This document shows positions 1 to 7,059 of a stretch of DNA of 17,959 nucleotides, piece after piece. Numbering within the stretch: the first letter of the stretch is position 1; each line of letters opens with the position of its first letter. The notes under the pieces are model-generated. The model worked only from the letters and a program-made list of their open reading frames with translations. It was not told the DNA's origin and ran no database searches. Source of the DNA: Flavobacteriaceae bacterium (GTDB lineage Bacteria; Bacteroidota; Bacteroidia; Flavobacteriales; Flavobacteriaceae); contig JALRDC010000088.1 in the NCBI GenBank assembly GCA_023262245.1, positions 1 to 17,959 on the forward strand. The letters are read 5' to 3'. Both the position numbers and the translations under genes were made by a program.

Positions 1-1
1 T

Positions 2-631
2 AATGCACAAATAAAAACGCTTGAAGATTTGCTTTCAGATCAAAAAGAAGGGGTTGAAGGTTTGTCAGAATTATCTTTTGTTTTGTCTCAATTTGATAAC
101 AATCCAATGCAAACCGCACAATTGAAATTTGACCTCACCCTTGCTAGGGGCTTGCACTATTATACAGGATTGATCGTTGAGGTTGCAGCACCAAAACAAG
201 TAAAGATGGGTTCCATAGGAGGAGGAGGACGCTATGATGACCTTACTAGTACTTTTGGTTTAAAAAACATGAGCGGAATTGGAATTTCATTTGGTTTCGA
301 ACGCATCTATTTAGTAATGGAAGCCCTTGAGCTTTTCCCAGATACTCTGCTTAAGCACCCAAAAATCTTATTTGCAAATTTCGGTACTTCCGCAACAGCT
401 ATGGCTTACACTTATCTGAGTCAGTTGAGAGCGAATAACATATCCTGTGAACTATACCCTACAGAGGCGAAACTCAAAAAACAACTTGGCTATGCAAACG
501 CAAAGAAAATACAGAAGGTAGTGCTACTAGGATCAGAAGAGTTAGCCAAAAAATCTTTTATTTTAAAAGATATGGAACGTGGTACTCAGGAAATTCATCC
601 TTTATCAGAACTGATACAACGTCTTAGTTAA
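2..631 (+). CDS. hisS: Histidyl-tRNA synthetase, C-terminal part (5' end outside window)
   Basis: This enzyme charges tRNA-His with histidine in the cytoplasm. The reading frame is already open at the first base, so the ATG lies upstream; 209 C-terminal residues are visible. The class II histidine motif reads LARGLHYYTG (visible residues 48-57), followed by the Gly-rich GSIGGGGRYDDL (70-81) and motif 3 GIGISFGFERI (92-102), whose Arg contacts ATP. From about residue 120 comes the anticodon-binding domain (KILFANFG, ELYPTEAKLKKQL, GYANAKKI, VVLLGSEEL), complete to the C-terminus. This order is diagnostic for HisRS; paralogous HisZ lacks the C-terminal domain. The TTG at position 29 is only an internal leucine codon. 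The TAA stop overlaps the stop of the convergent membrane hydroxylase gene. Confidence 0.96.
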   Translation, partial: NAQIKTLEDLLSDQKEGVEGLSELSFVLSQFDNNPMQTAQLKFDLTLARGLHYYTGLIVEVAAPKQVKMGSIGGGGRYDDLTSTFGLKNMSGIGISFGFERIYLVMEALELFPDTLLKHPKILFANFGTSATAMAYTYLSQLRANNISCELYPTEAKLKKQLGYANAKKIQKVVLLGSEELAKKSFILKDMERGTQEIHPLSELIQRLS

Positions 632-1479
632 AACTCTTTTTTTGGAGTTAATGTAGGTTTAGAATAAGGCTGTAACGGTTGCTTGAGTAATTTTCCAATT
701 TTGCCATTCGCTTCTTCATCAAAAAAAACATCCACTCCATAAACAAGCTTTTCACGGTCAAAGGTTAGGTAGGTTCCAAACAATCGATCCCAAATCGAAA
801 AAATATTACCATAATTAGCATCAGTATAAGGCAGACGATAGTGGTGATGAGTTTTGTGCATATCTGGCGAGACGATAAAGTAACTCAAAAATAAATCCAA
901 CTTTTTAGGAAGCTGTATATTGGCATGATTAAATTGTGTAGCGATCAAAGAAAGTGATTGGTAAAGCATGATGATTCCAATATTTGCTCCAACAACGAAA
1001 ACCCCAACAAGTGTAAAACCAAAACGAACGAAGCTTTCCAATGGATGGTGACGGTTCGCCGTTGTGGTATCAACATGATGATCACTGTGATGAACTAAAT
1101 GGATCATCCATAATGGCTTTACTTTATGTTCTACCCAATGTGGAGCGTAAGCTCCTAGGAGGTCCAAAAATAAAACCCCAAGAAAGACTTCTGCCCATAA
1201 AGGCACTTGCGGAATCCAGTGAAGGATTCCAAAATTATTTTCTGTAACCCAATCAGCAGTATTTAATAAAAGAAAGGCCAACAAAAAATTAATTAGTACC
1301 GTTGTAAAGGTGAAAAATAAATTAGGTAGGGCGTGTCTCCATTTATTGTATTTAAGGGGGAACAAGGGAATTCTTCCTTCTAAAATCCAAAAAAAGCTTA
1401 AACCCCCAACCAAAATCAAGCTGCGGTGCAAAGATGGGATCGTTTCAAAATATGCAATGATCGTCTCCATTTGATCCAT
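628..1479 (-). CDS. Fatty acid hydroxylase / sterol desaturase superfamily membrane protein
   Basis: This is an integral membrane di-iron oxygenase-type protein of 283 residues. The histidine clusters of the superfamily are present: HWVEH (114-118, HX3H), HLVHH (127-131, HXXHH) with HH at 134-135, NRHH (142-145), and HKTHH (208-212, HXXHH). Hydrophobic segments lie near residues 18-40, 52-73, 95-113 and 150-180, so the clusters should face the cytoplasm as in known members. The substrate is not predictable: bacterial relatives act on sterols, fatty acids, sphingoid lipids or carotenoids. The ATG used has a second in-frame ATG three codons later (residue 4), and there is no Shine-Dalgarno sequence to choose between them. 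It is convergent with hisS and seems monocistronic. Confidence 0.9.
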   Translation of the reverse strand: MDQMETIIAYFETIPSLHRSLILVGGLSFFWILEGRIPLFPLKYNKWRHALPNLFFTFTTVLINFLLAFLLLNTADWVTENNFGILHWIPQVPLWAEVFLGVLFLDLLGAYAPHWVEHKVKPLWMIHLVHHSDHHVDTTTANRHHPLESFVRFGFTLVGVFVVGANIGIIMLYQSLSLIATQFNHANIQLPKKLDLFLSYFIVSPDMHKTHHHYRLPYTDANYGNIFSIWDRLFGTYLTFDREKLVYGVDVFFDEEANGKIGKLLKQPLQPYSKPTLTPKKEF

Positions 1480-1598
1480 TTTTTTGAAAATTACAAAAAA
1501 TTATTGGATTGAATTTTTACTGATGTTCAACTATTAATGATTTCTTTAACTGCCCTAATTTTATTAATTTACTGATAAATTTAAAATCCTTTAGTTTG

Positions 1599-2912
1599 AT
1601 GAAAAGAAAAGACTTTATAAAACAAAGCAGTTTACTCGCAGGAGCAAGTCTGTTTTACCCAAAAATTTCAACCTTTTCAAAGGCGCATCAAATAATAGGT
1701 GCAAACGATCGTATACGTATAGGGGCTATAGGGATCAATGGAATGGGATGGGCAGATTCTATGGCACTTTCTAAAGTGCCGGGTGTTCAAATTGTAGCCC
1801 TGTGTGATGTAGATCAAAGCGTATTAAATAAACGTCAACAAGAACTCAAGCAAAAAGGAATTAAAGTAAAAACTTATACAGACTATCGAGATCTTTTAGA
1901 TCAAAAAAATATTGATGCAGTAGTCATTGGAACACCAGATCACTGGCATGCATTGATGATGATACACGCAGCCCAAGCGGGAAAGCATGTGTATTGTGAA
2001 AAACCTATAGGAAACTCAATTGGAGAATGCAAGGCGATGGTAAAAGCACAAGAGCGTTACGGGACGGTGGTTCAAGTAGGACAGTGGCAACGCAGTCAAC
2101 AGCATTTTCAAGAGGCAGTTGATTTTGTGTCCAGTGGTATTTTAGGTCCCATCCGAACTGTAAAGGTTTGGTGTTATCAAGGATGGATGCGTCCCGCAGC
2201 TATAGTTCCAGACAGTACCCCTCCAATTGGTGTAGACTTTAAAAGCTGGCTGGGTCCGGCTCCTCTAAAACCTTTTAATGCCAGTCGCTTCCACTTTAAT
2301 TTTAGATGGTTTTGGGACTATGCAGGGGGACTTATGACCGACTGGGGGGTTCATCTATTAGATTACGCATTATTGGGAATGCAGGCATCCCTGCCTAAAT
2401 CCATTGTAGGATTGGGAGGCAAATTTGCCTATCCCAATCTCGCTGAAGAAACACCAGACACCCTCACTACTCTTTATGAGTTTGATCATTTTAATTTGGT
2501 TTGGGATTCTGCTATGGGTATAGATAATGGCTCCTACGGAAGAGACCACGGTATCGCCTTTATAGGAAATAATGCAACTTTAATTTTAAATAGAGGAGGG
2601 TGGGAAGTAATTGAAGAAAAACAAAGTAAAAATAAAGTAGCAAAAGCATTAGTAAAACCCTCCGATAATGGTTTAGAAAAACATGCTATCAATTTTATTG
2701 AGGCAGTTAGAGCAAACGATCCAAGTCATGTCAATTGTTCCATTCAAGATGGTGCTCATGTAGCCATAGTTGCACAAATGGGAAATGCTTCTTATCGTTC
2801 CGGAGAAAAATTATACTGGGAGGCTTCCTCGGGTCAATTTACTGATGACTCGGTCAATAAAAACTATTTAACGAATCCTTACTATAATGGCTACAATTTA
2901 CCTAAACAATAA
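1599..2912 (+). CDS. Gfo/Idh/MocA family oxidoreductase, exported type
   Basis: This is a predicted NAD(P)-dependent sugar or glycoside dehydrogenase of 437 residues. The N-terminus carries a Tat-like signal (RKDFIKQSS, an RK variant of the twin-arginine motif, then LLAGASLF). The Rossmann fold follows: IGAIGINGMG (41-50), acidic LCDVD (68-72), GTPDHWH (111-117) and the family Glu-Lys-Pro at 134-136 (CEKPIG). The C-terminal substrate domain holds FWDYAGGLMTDWGVHLLD (238-255), the region supplying the catalytic Asp/His. The ATG at 1599 is preferred over the TTG one codon earlier. It lies 10 bases before a DUF1080 (3-keto-glycoside hydrolase family) gene, so a role in oxidising a sugar hydroxyl before eliminative bond cleavage is a reasonable inference. 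Substrate unknown. NAD(P) use is assumed from the family; periplasmic members probably carry a tightly bound cofactor. Confidence 0.92.
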   Translation: MKRKDFIKQSSLLAGASLFYPKISTFSKAHQIIGANDRIRIGAIGINGMGWADSMALSKVPGVQIVALCDVDQSVLNKRQQELKQKGIKVKTYTDYRDLLDQKNIDAVVIGTPDHWHALMMIHAAQAGKHVYCEKPIGNSIGECKAMVKAQERYGTVVQVGQWQRSQQHFQEAVDFVSSGILGPIRTVKVWCYQGWMRPAAIVPDSTPPIGVDFKSWLGPAPLKPFNASRFHFNFRWFWDYAGGLMTDWGVHLLDYALLGMQASLPKSIVGLGGKFAYPNLAEETPDTLTTLYEFDHFNLVWDSAMGIDNGSYGRDHGIAFIGNNATLILNRGGWEVIEEKQSKNKVAKALVKPSDNGLEKHAINFIEAVRANDPSHVNCSIQDGAHVAIVAQMGNASYRSGEKLYWEASSGQFTDDSVNKNYLTNPYYNGYNLPKQ

Positions 2913-2922
2913 AATTTTACTT

Positions 2923-3681
2923 ATGAAAACCTTTTTATTTCTTTTATTCACTACCTCATTGCTTTATGCTCAAGAAAAAATGAAACCTGAGGAAACAGAG
3001 GTTTGGGAGCCTGAACCCGTGGTTGTTACTCCAGGAGATTATGGAACCCCGCCTAGTGATGCAATTGTTCTCTTCGATGGAACAGATTTTTCGAATTGGC
3101 AACATGAACACACCCAAGAACCCGTTCAATGGACGCTGAATAGCGATCAATCCATGACAGTGAAGCCCGGGTCGGGGAGTATAGACACGATTGAGGAACA
3201 TGGATCAATTCAACTTCATTTGGAATGGAAAACACCTGAGGTTGTTAAAGGAGCAGGACAATTAAGGGGAAATAGTGGTGTTTTTTTTCAAAGAAGATAT
3301 GAAGTACAAGTTTTAGATAGCTATAATAATCGAACTTATTCAAACGGTCAAGCCTCCGCTGTTTACAAGCAATACATCCCTCTTGTCAATGCTACTCAAC
3401 CTCCTGGAATTTGGCAATCTTATGACATCATTTTTATTGAGCCAAAGTATGATTCAGTTGGAAAACAAATTGAAGCAGGGAGTTTGACCGTATTTCTTAA
3501 TGGAATTTTGGTCCACAACAATGTTGAAATTTTGGGAACCACAAATTATACTGGTCTTCCGCAAAATAAGAAGGATGATGTGGGAGATTGTTGTTCTTCG
3601 AAAAATAAAAGACGTTCCCTCATGCTTCAAGATCATGGGGACTTGGTTAGTTTTCGAAATATATGGATAAGAAAGTTGTGA
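2923..3681 (+). CDS. Secreted DUF1080 / 3-keto-disaccharide hydrolase family protein
   Basis: This 252-residue protein has a Sec signal peptide (MKTFLFLLFTTSLLYA, cleavage likely before Gln17), a short Pro/Glu-rich linker (19-45), and then one DUF1080 domain, the concanavalin-like fold of Pfam PF06439. Recognisable landmarks are IVLFDGTDFSNW (48-59), RGNSGVFFQRRYEVQVLDSYNN (115-136), QASAVYKQYIPL (143-154), IWQSYDIIF (163-171) and C-terminal DHGDLVSFRNIWIRKL. Members cleave glycosides that have been oxidised at C3 to the keto form. It starts 10 bases after the Gfo/Idh oxidoreductase gene, so the two are almost certainly co-transcribed and likely act one after the other in the periplasm. The ATG at 2923 is chosen because it starts the signal peptide; the upstream in-frame ATG at 2887 lies inside the preceding gene. 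A Cys pair (223-224) occurs near the C-terminus. Confidence 0.9.
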   Translation: MKTFLFLLFTTSLLYAQEKMKPEETEVWEPEPVVVTPGDYGTPPSDAIVLFDGTDFSNWQHEHTQEPVQWTLNSDQSMTVKPGSGSIDTIEEHGSIQLHLEWKTPEVVKGAGQLRGNSGVFFQRRYEVQVLDSYNNRTYSNGQASAVYKQYIPLVNATQPPGIWQSYDIIFIEPKYDSVGKQIEAGSLTVFLNGILVHNNVEILGTTNYTGLPQNKKDDVGDCCSSKNKRRSLMLQDHGDLVSFRNIWIRKL

Positions 3682-3683
3682 GA

Positions 3684-5357
3684 CTACCTAGATTTTTTTC
3701 TATTCTTTTTAAAATTTGATTTGGGAGCATAAGTTTTACCTTTTTTGGTTAACTCAACATTTACTTTTCTTTCGTCCATCACAAGATTTTCAAAGGATTT
3801 TAATACTAAGTCACGATGATCCTTATGGGTTGAAAAGAAAGAGAAGTTTTTCATAACTTCTACCTGAAAGACATCGTCTTGACCCAGATTGAGAAAAGAT
3901 CGTAAAAAATCTTTCAGCGTTTGCCAATCATATTGGTCTCGAGCACCTACATTGATAAAAAAGCGATCTTTATCTTTTGGAGCATTTATTTTTCGTTCTG
4001 AGCGCTCTCTTTTTGATCCTCGTTCTCTTCCGTTTCGCTCCGAACCATGATCATTTAATTTTGGATTAAAATCAAATGCTTTAAACTCACGAGAAAGCAT
4101 TAATTCTATCAGTGTTTCTTTGTCCAATTCTTCAAGCCCTTTAATGGCCTTGGGGAGGTAAGCGTTTAAGTCACTTAAAACAGAGGTACTTTTAATTTGT
4201 TCAACCCAATGAGAAATTTTATTGCCAAAAATGGTCTCTGGAGAGGGCATTTCCTGAAGGCTTAGTTTTGTTTGGAGTTTATTTTCAATTTGACGAATTT
4301 TTCTTTGATCGGACTTAGTGATAAAAATTATTGAAGTACCTAGCTTTCCGGCCCTACCTGTTCTTCCGCTTCTATGGGTATAGGTTTCAATTTCATCGGG
4401 AAGTTGGTAATTAATGACATGTGTGATATCGTCCACATCAATTCCACGAGCAGCAACATCTGTGGCAATGAGCAGTTGTATTCTTTTTTTTCTAAAAGAT
4501 TGCATCACTGCGTCTCTTTGGTTTTGACTCAGGTCTCCGTGAATCGCAGCAGCTTTGTATCCATCGCTAATGAGTTTTTCTGCAACTTTTTGGGTTTCAA
4601 TCTTGGTTCTGCAAAAAACACAAGCAAATATTTCAGGATTTAAACTCACCACAGCTCTCAGGGCATTATAACGTTCCCTACCACTAACAATATAATATTG
4701 ATGATCAATATTTTTAGAGCTTGAATTTTTAGTTCCTATTGTTATTTCATGAGGATCATGCATGAACTTCTTGGCAATAATATTTACCTCGGGAGGCATT
4801 GTTGCAGAAAACAACCAAGAGTCTTTGTCATTTGGCGTATTTTTAAGAATGTCCTTAATGTCTTCATAAAACCCCATATTCAGCATTTCGTCTGCTTCGT
4901 CTAAGACGCAGTATCTTATGTTAGCAATATTGACCAATTTACGTTTGATCATGTCTTTTAGGCGCCCGGGTGTGGCAACAATAATTTGAGCACCCCGTTT
5001 TATTTTTTTTGCTTGCTCAGATATGTTAGCTCCCCCATAAATCGCAACGATATTTAGATTTTTCAAACCATGACCATAAGTTGTCATTTCGTTTGTGATT
5101 TGTAAGCACAATTCTCGGGTAGGGGAAATGATGAGTCCTTGGGTGTTTCGGTCTTCTTCATCAATGCGCTGTAACATAGGAAAGCCAAATGCAGCAGTTT
5201 TTCCAGTCCCTGTTTGGGCAAGAGCTACAAGATCCGTATTGTTTTTTAAAAGTAACGGGATTACTTTGTGTTGAACCTCAGTTGGAGTTTCGAAACCTAA
5301 TTTTTCAACGGCTTTTAGTAGTGAAGCATTGAGACCTAGGGACTTAAAAGTTGTCAT
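3684..5357 (-). CDS. DEAD-box ATP-dependent RNA helicase with DbpA-type RNA-binding domain
   Basis: This cytoplasmic RNA helicase of 557 residues probably serves ribosome assembly or RNA decay. All core motifs are present: Q motif (GFETPTEVQ, 21-29), Walker A QTGTGKT (48-54), PTREL (79-83), TPGR (129-132), DEAD (153-156), SAT (184-186), FCRT (248-251), ATDVAARGID (298-307) and HRSGRTGR (328-335). A charged Arg/Lys/Glu-rich linker (about 436-463) leads to a DbpA/CsdA-like RNA-binding domain (about 464-538, RFFINVGARD... VFQVEVMKNFSFF) and a basic tail. That layout matches the DeaD/CsdA/DbpA group; the substrate RNA is uncertain. It has its own promoter candidate 17 bases before the ATG. The TAG stop is 2 bases from the stop of the convergent DUF1080 gene. 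Confidence 0.95.
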   Translation of the reverse strand: MTTFKSLGLNASLLKAVEKLGFETPTEVQHKVIPLLLKNNTDLVALAQTGTGKTAAFGFPMLQRIDEEDRNTQGLIISPTRELCLQITNEMTTYGHGLKNLNIVAIYGGANISEQAKKIKRGAQIIVATPGRLKDMIKRKLVNIANIRYCVLDEADEMLNMGFYEDIKDILKNTPNDKDSWLFSATMPPEVNIIAKKFMHDPHEITIGTKNSSSKNIDHQYYIVSGRERYNALRAVVSLNPEIFACVFCRTKIETQKVAEKLISDGYKAAAIHGDLSQNQRDAVMQSFRKKRIQLLIATDVAARGIDVDDITHVINYQLPDEIETYTHRSGRTGRAGKLGTSIIFITKSDQRKIRQIENKLQTKLSLQEMPSPETIFGNKISHWVEQIKSTSVLSDLNAYLPKAIKGLEELDKETLIELMLSREFKAFDFNPKLNDHGSERNGRERGSKRERSERKINAPKDKDRFFINVGARDQYDWQTLKDFLRSFLNLGQDDVFQVEVMKNFSFFSTHKDHRDLVLKSFENLVMDERKVNVELTKKGKTYAPKSNFKKNRKKSR

Positions 5358-5374
5358 ATATAGTATTGTGGATG

Positions 5375-5382
5375 CAAAAGTA
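5375..5382 (-). promoter_or_regulatory. -7 promoter element TACTTTTG of the DEAD-box helicase gene
   Basis: On the minus strand the sequence TACTTTTG matches the Bacteroidota sigma-70 -7 consensus TAnnTTTG in every fixed position and ends 17 bases before the helicase ATG. No TTG is visible at the expected -33 spacing (17-23 bases upstream), so only half of the promoter is supported. The same octamer occurs before prfC. Confidence 0.5.
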
Positions 5383-5441
5383 CTTTAATTCTCGCCGCTA
5401 TGGGTTCTTTTTTAGGTTTATTTTGAGTTATTGTGTGTATG

Positions 5442-5473
5442 AAAAAAAATCCTGCTCTTTATGAGCAGGATTT
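5442..5473 (-). terminator. Rho-independent terminator of the 5494-6948 oxidoreductase gene
   Basis: An 11-bp perfect inverted repeat (AAATCCTGCTC at 5447-5457 and GAGCAGGATTT at 5463-5473) encloses a 5-base loop. Read on the minus strand it is followed by a run of Ts (complement of the As at 5442-5449). It begins 20 bases after the oxidoreductase stop codon and separates that gene from the helicase promoter. Confidence 0.85.
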
Positions 5474-5493
5474 AAAAAGTAATTTCAAAGAGT

Positions 5494-6948
5494 TTAGAGA
5501 GTAAAACCTGCTCTGTAATCTCTTGTGACAAATTGATTTGCTGCTTCTAGATTGGTGATCTTCATATTTTCTCCATCCCAAAGGAGCTTTTTACGAGCAT
5601 AAAAAACCATACCTCCTTTAGCATTTTCTTTACGGAGCATATAGCTTCTTATGGCAAGATTTCCCATAAGTACGGTTTCAGTCATAGGGCCTGCATAGTC
5701 AAAGGAAGAGGTTAAAGCTCGGTGTTCCTTGCTGTTATATCCAGCTTTACAGGCATCTACCCATTTGCGTTGGTGACCGTATTCTGGTTCAGTCATTTCT
5801 TCTACTTCAGGGCCAAATTCCGTAGTACCGTCGTTAAGATACAATTTAGGCATCAAGGGAGAACTATCATTAATATTGGTAGAAATGATTCCTTTTTCTC
5901 CAATCATTAAGACTCCATTAGCACTGTCCTTTCCACCAATATCACTGTTTGCAGGGATAATTTCAGGATGTGGGGGACGTATTCCGCCATCACTCCAGGT
6001 CATTTGGATCGGAGATTTGCTTTTTGAAGTAGCTTCAAAATTAATTGTTATTAAAGAAGAAGGAGGACATCCTTCTGGGATATAATCCGGAGACCACATT
6101 TTTGAAAAGACACTACCTACACTGCACTCTGCAGCGGTAGGATATTTTAGACCAAGGGTTCTGAAGGGAATATCTATCAAATGACACCCTACATCACCCA
6201 AGGCTCCAGTACCGTAATCCCACCAGCCTCTCCAACTGAAAGGATGCATGTTAGGCGTGTAAGGTTTTTCTTTAGCTGGCCCAAGCCAAAGATCCCAATT
6301 AAGGGCATCCGGTTTCATGCTAGGATTAGGCTCTGGCATCATAACACCTTGAGGCCATACGGGACGGTTCGTCCAAATTTTAACCTCTGATATGGCACCT
6401 ATTTTCCCACTGTCCACCCAATTTTGAACCATATTCAACAGTGGATTTGATCCTCCCTGATTTCCCATTTGAGTGACCACCTTTTGATCTCTGGCCATTT
6501 GAGTCAAGATACGAGCTTCTCGAATGTTATGTGTCATAGGCTTTTGAACATAAACGTGTTTACCTCTTTGCATTGCAAAGGAGGCAGCTGGTCCATGAAC
6601 GTGATCTGGGGTAGAGATAGTAACCGCATCAATATCTTTTTCTTTATCTAACATAATACGATAATCAGCATAGCGTTTAGCATTTGGAAAGGCTTTGACA
6701 CTAGTTGAAGCACTGCCTGAAAAATCAACATCACATAGAGCTACAACTCGCTCGCGACCTTGAACAGATGCATTGCTGATATCACTAATTCCTTTTCCTC
6801 CCGATCCAATTGCGGCTAGATTTAATTGATCACTAGGGGCAATGAATCCTGGGCCACCAAGTACATTTCTGGGAACGATCATAATAGAGGAAGCTGCAAT
6901 TCCTTTTTTAATGAAATTTCTCCTGGATTCTGATTTTTTTTCTTTCAT
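5494..6948 (-). CDS. Tat-exported Gfo/Idh/MocA family oxidoreductase
   Basis: This is a 484-residue predicted NAD(P)-dependent oxidoreductase with a canonical twin-arginine signal (SRRNFIKKG, 8-16, then a hydrophobic stretch), implying folded export to the periplasm. The Rossmann region reads LAAIGSGGKG (44-53), ALCDVD (70-75) and STPDHVHG (112-119). The usual Glu-Lys-Pro is Gln-Lys-Pro here (VQKPMTH, 134-140), a variant I recall from other Bacteroidota secreted members. The C-terminal domain has WRGWWDYGTGALGDVGCHLID (239-259). At about 480 residues it belongs to the longer subgroup that includes GH109-type and secreted sugar-converting members. It is clearly a distant paralogue of the enzyme at 1599-2912 rather than a recent copy. 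It is divergent from a YbjJ-like transporter and monocistronic, with its own terminator. The substrate is unknown. Confidence 0.92.
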   Translation of the reverse strand: MKEKKSESRRNFIKKGIAASSIMIVPRNVLGGPGFIAPSDQLNLAAIGSGGKGISDISNASVQGRERVVALCDVDFSGSASTSVKAFPNAKRYADYRIMLDKEKDIDAVTISTPDHVHGPAASFAMQRGKHVYVQKPMTHNIREARILTQMARDQKVVTQMGNQGGSNPLLNMVQNWVDSGKIGAISEVKIWTNRPVWPQGVMMPEPNPSMKPDALNWDLWLGPAKEKPYTPNMHPFSWRGWWDYGTGALGDVGCHLIDIPFRTLGLKYPTAAECSVGSVFSKMWSPDYIPEGCPPSSLITINFEATSKSKSPIQMTWSDGGIRPPHPEIIPANSDIGGKDSANGVLMIGEKGIISTNINDSSPLMPKLYLNDGTTEFGPEVEEMTEPEYGHQRKWVDACKAGYNSKEHRALTSSFDYAGPMTETVLMGNLAIRSYMLRKENAKGGMVFYARKKLLWDGENMKITNLEAANQFVTRDYRAGFTL

Positions 6949-7059
6949 GTTTTTAGAGAGTTTTTTGTTAGTGAAAATTAAAGATATATATTTTTTAAGA
7001 AAAAAGAGGAACTATTTTTTAATGTCAAATATTGCATTCATCTTTGAGTTTTAATTACA

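Noticed and set aside
1041..1247. 68-codon plus-strand frame inside the membrane hydroxylase gene
   Set aside because: It is the shadow of a gene with intact histidine motifs; the product has no family features.
1576..1598. Promoter-like TAAATTTA and TTAGTTTG before the first Gfo/Idh gene
   Set aside because: Each misses one fixed position of TAnnTTTG and no correctly spaced -33 TTG is present; the second overlaps the start codon region.
2887..2922. Longer start for the DUF1080 gene at the ATG inside the upstream gene
   Set aside because: It would place 12 extra residues before a perfect signal peptide; the ATG at 2923 is the natural start.
1599..6948. Idea that the two Gfo/Idh/MocA genes are a recent duplication
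   Set aside because: They differ in length (437 versus 484), in the signal motif, in EKP versus QKP and along most of the sequence, so they belong to different subgroups.
7039..7046. CATCTTTG as the promoter of the MFS gene
   Set aside because: It has one mismatch at the important first T and lacks a -33 TTG; it is mentioned in the gene entry but not called as a feature.
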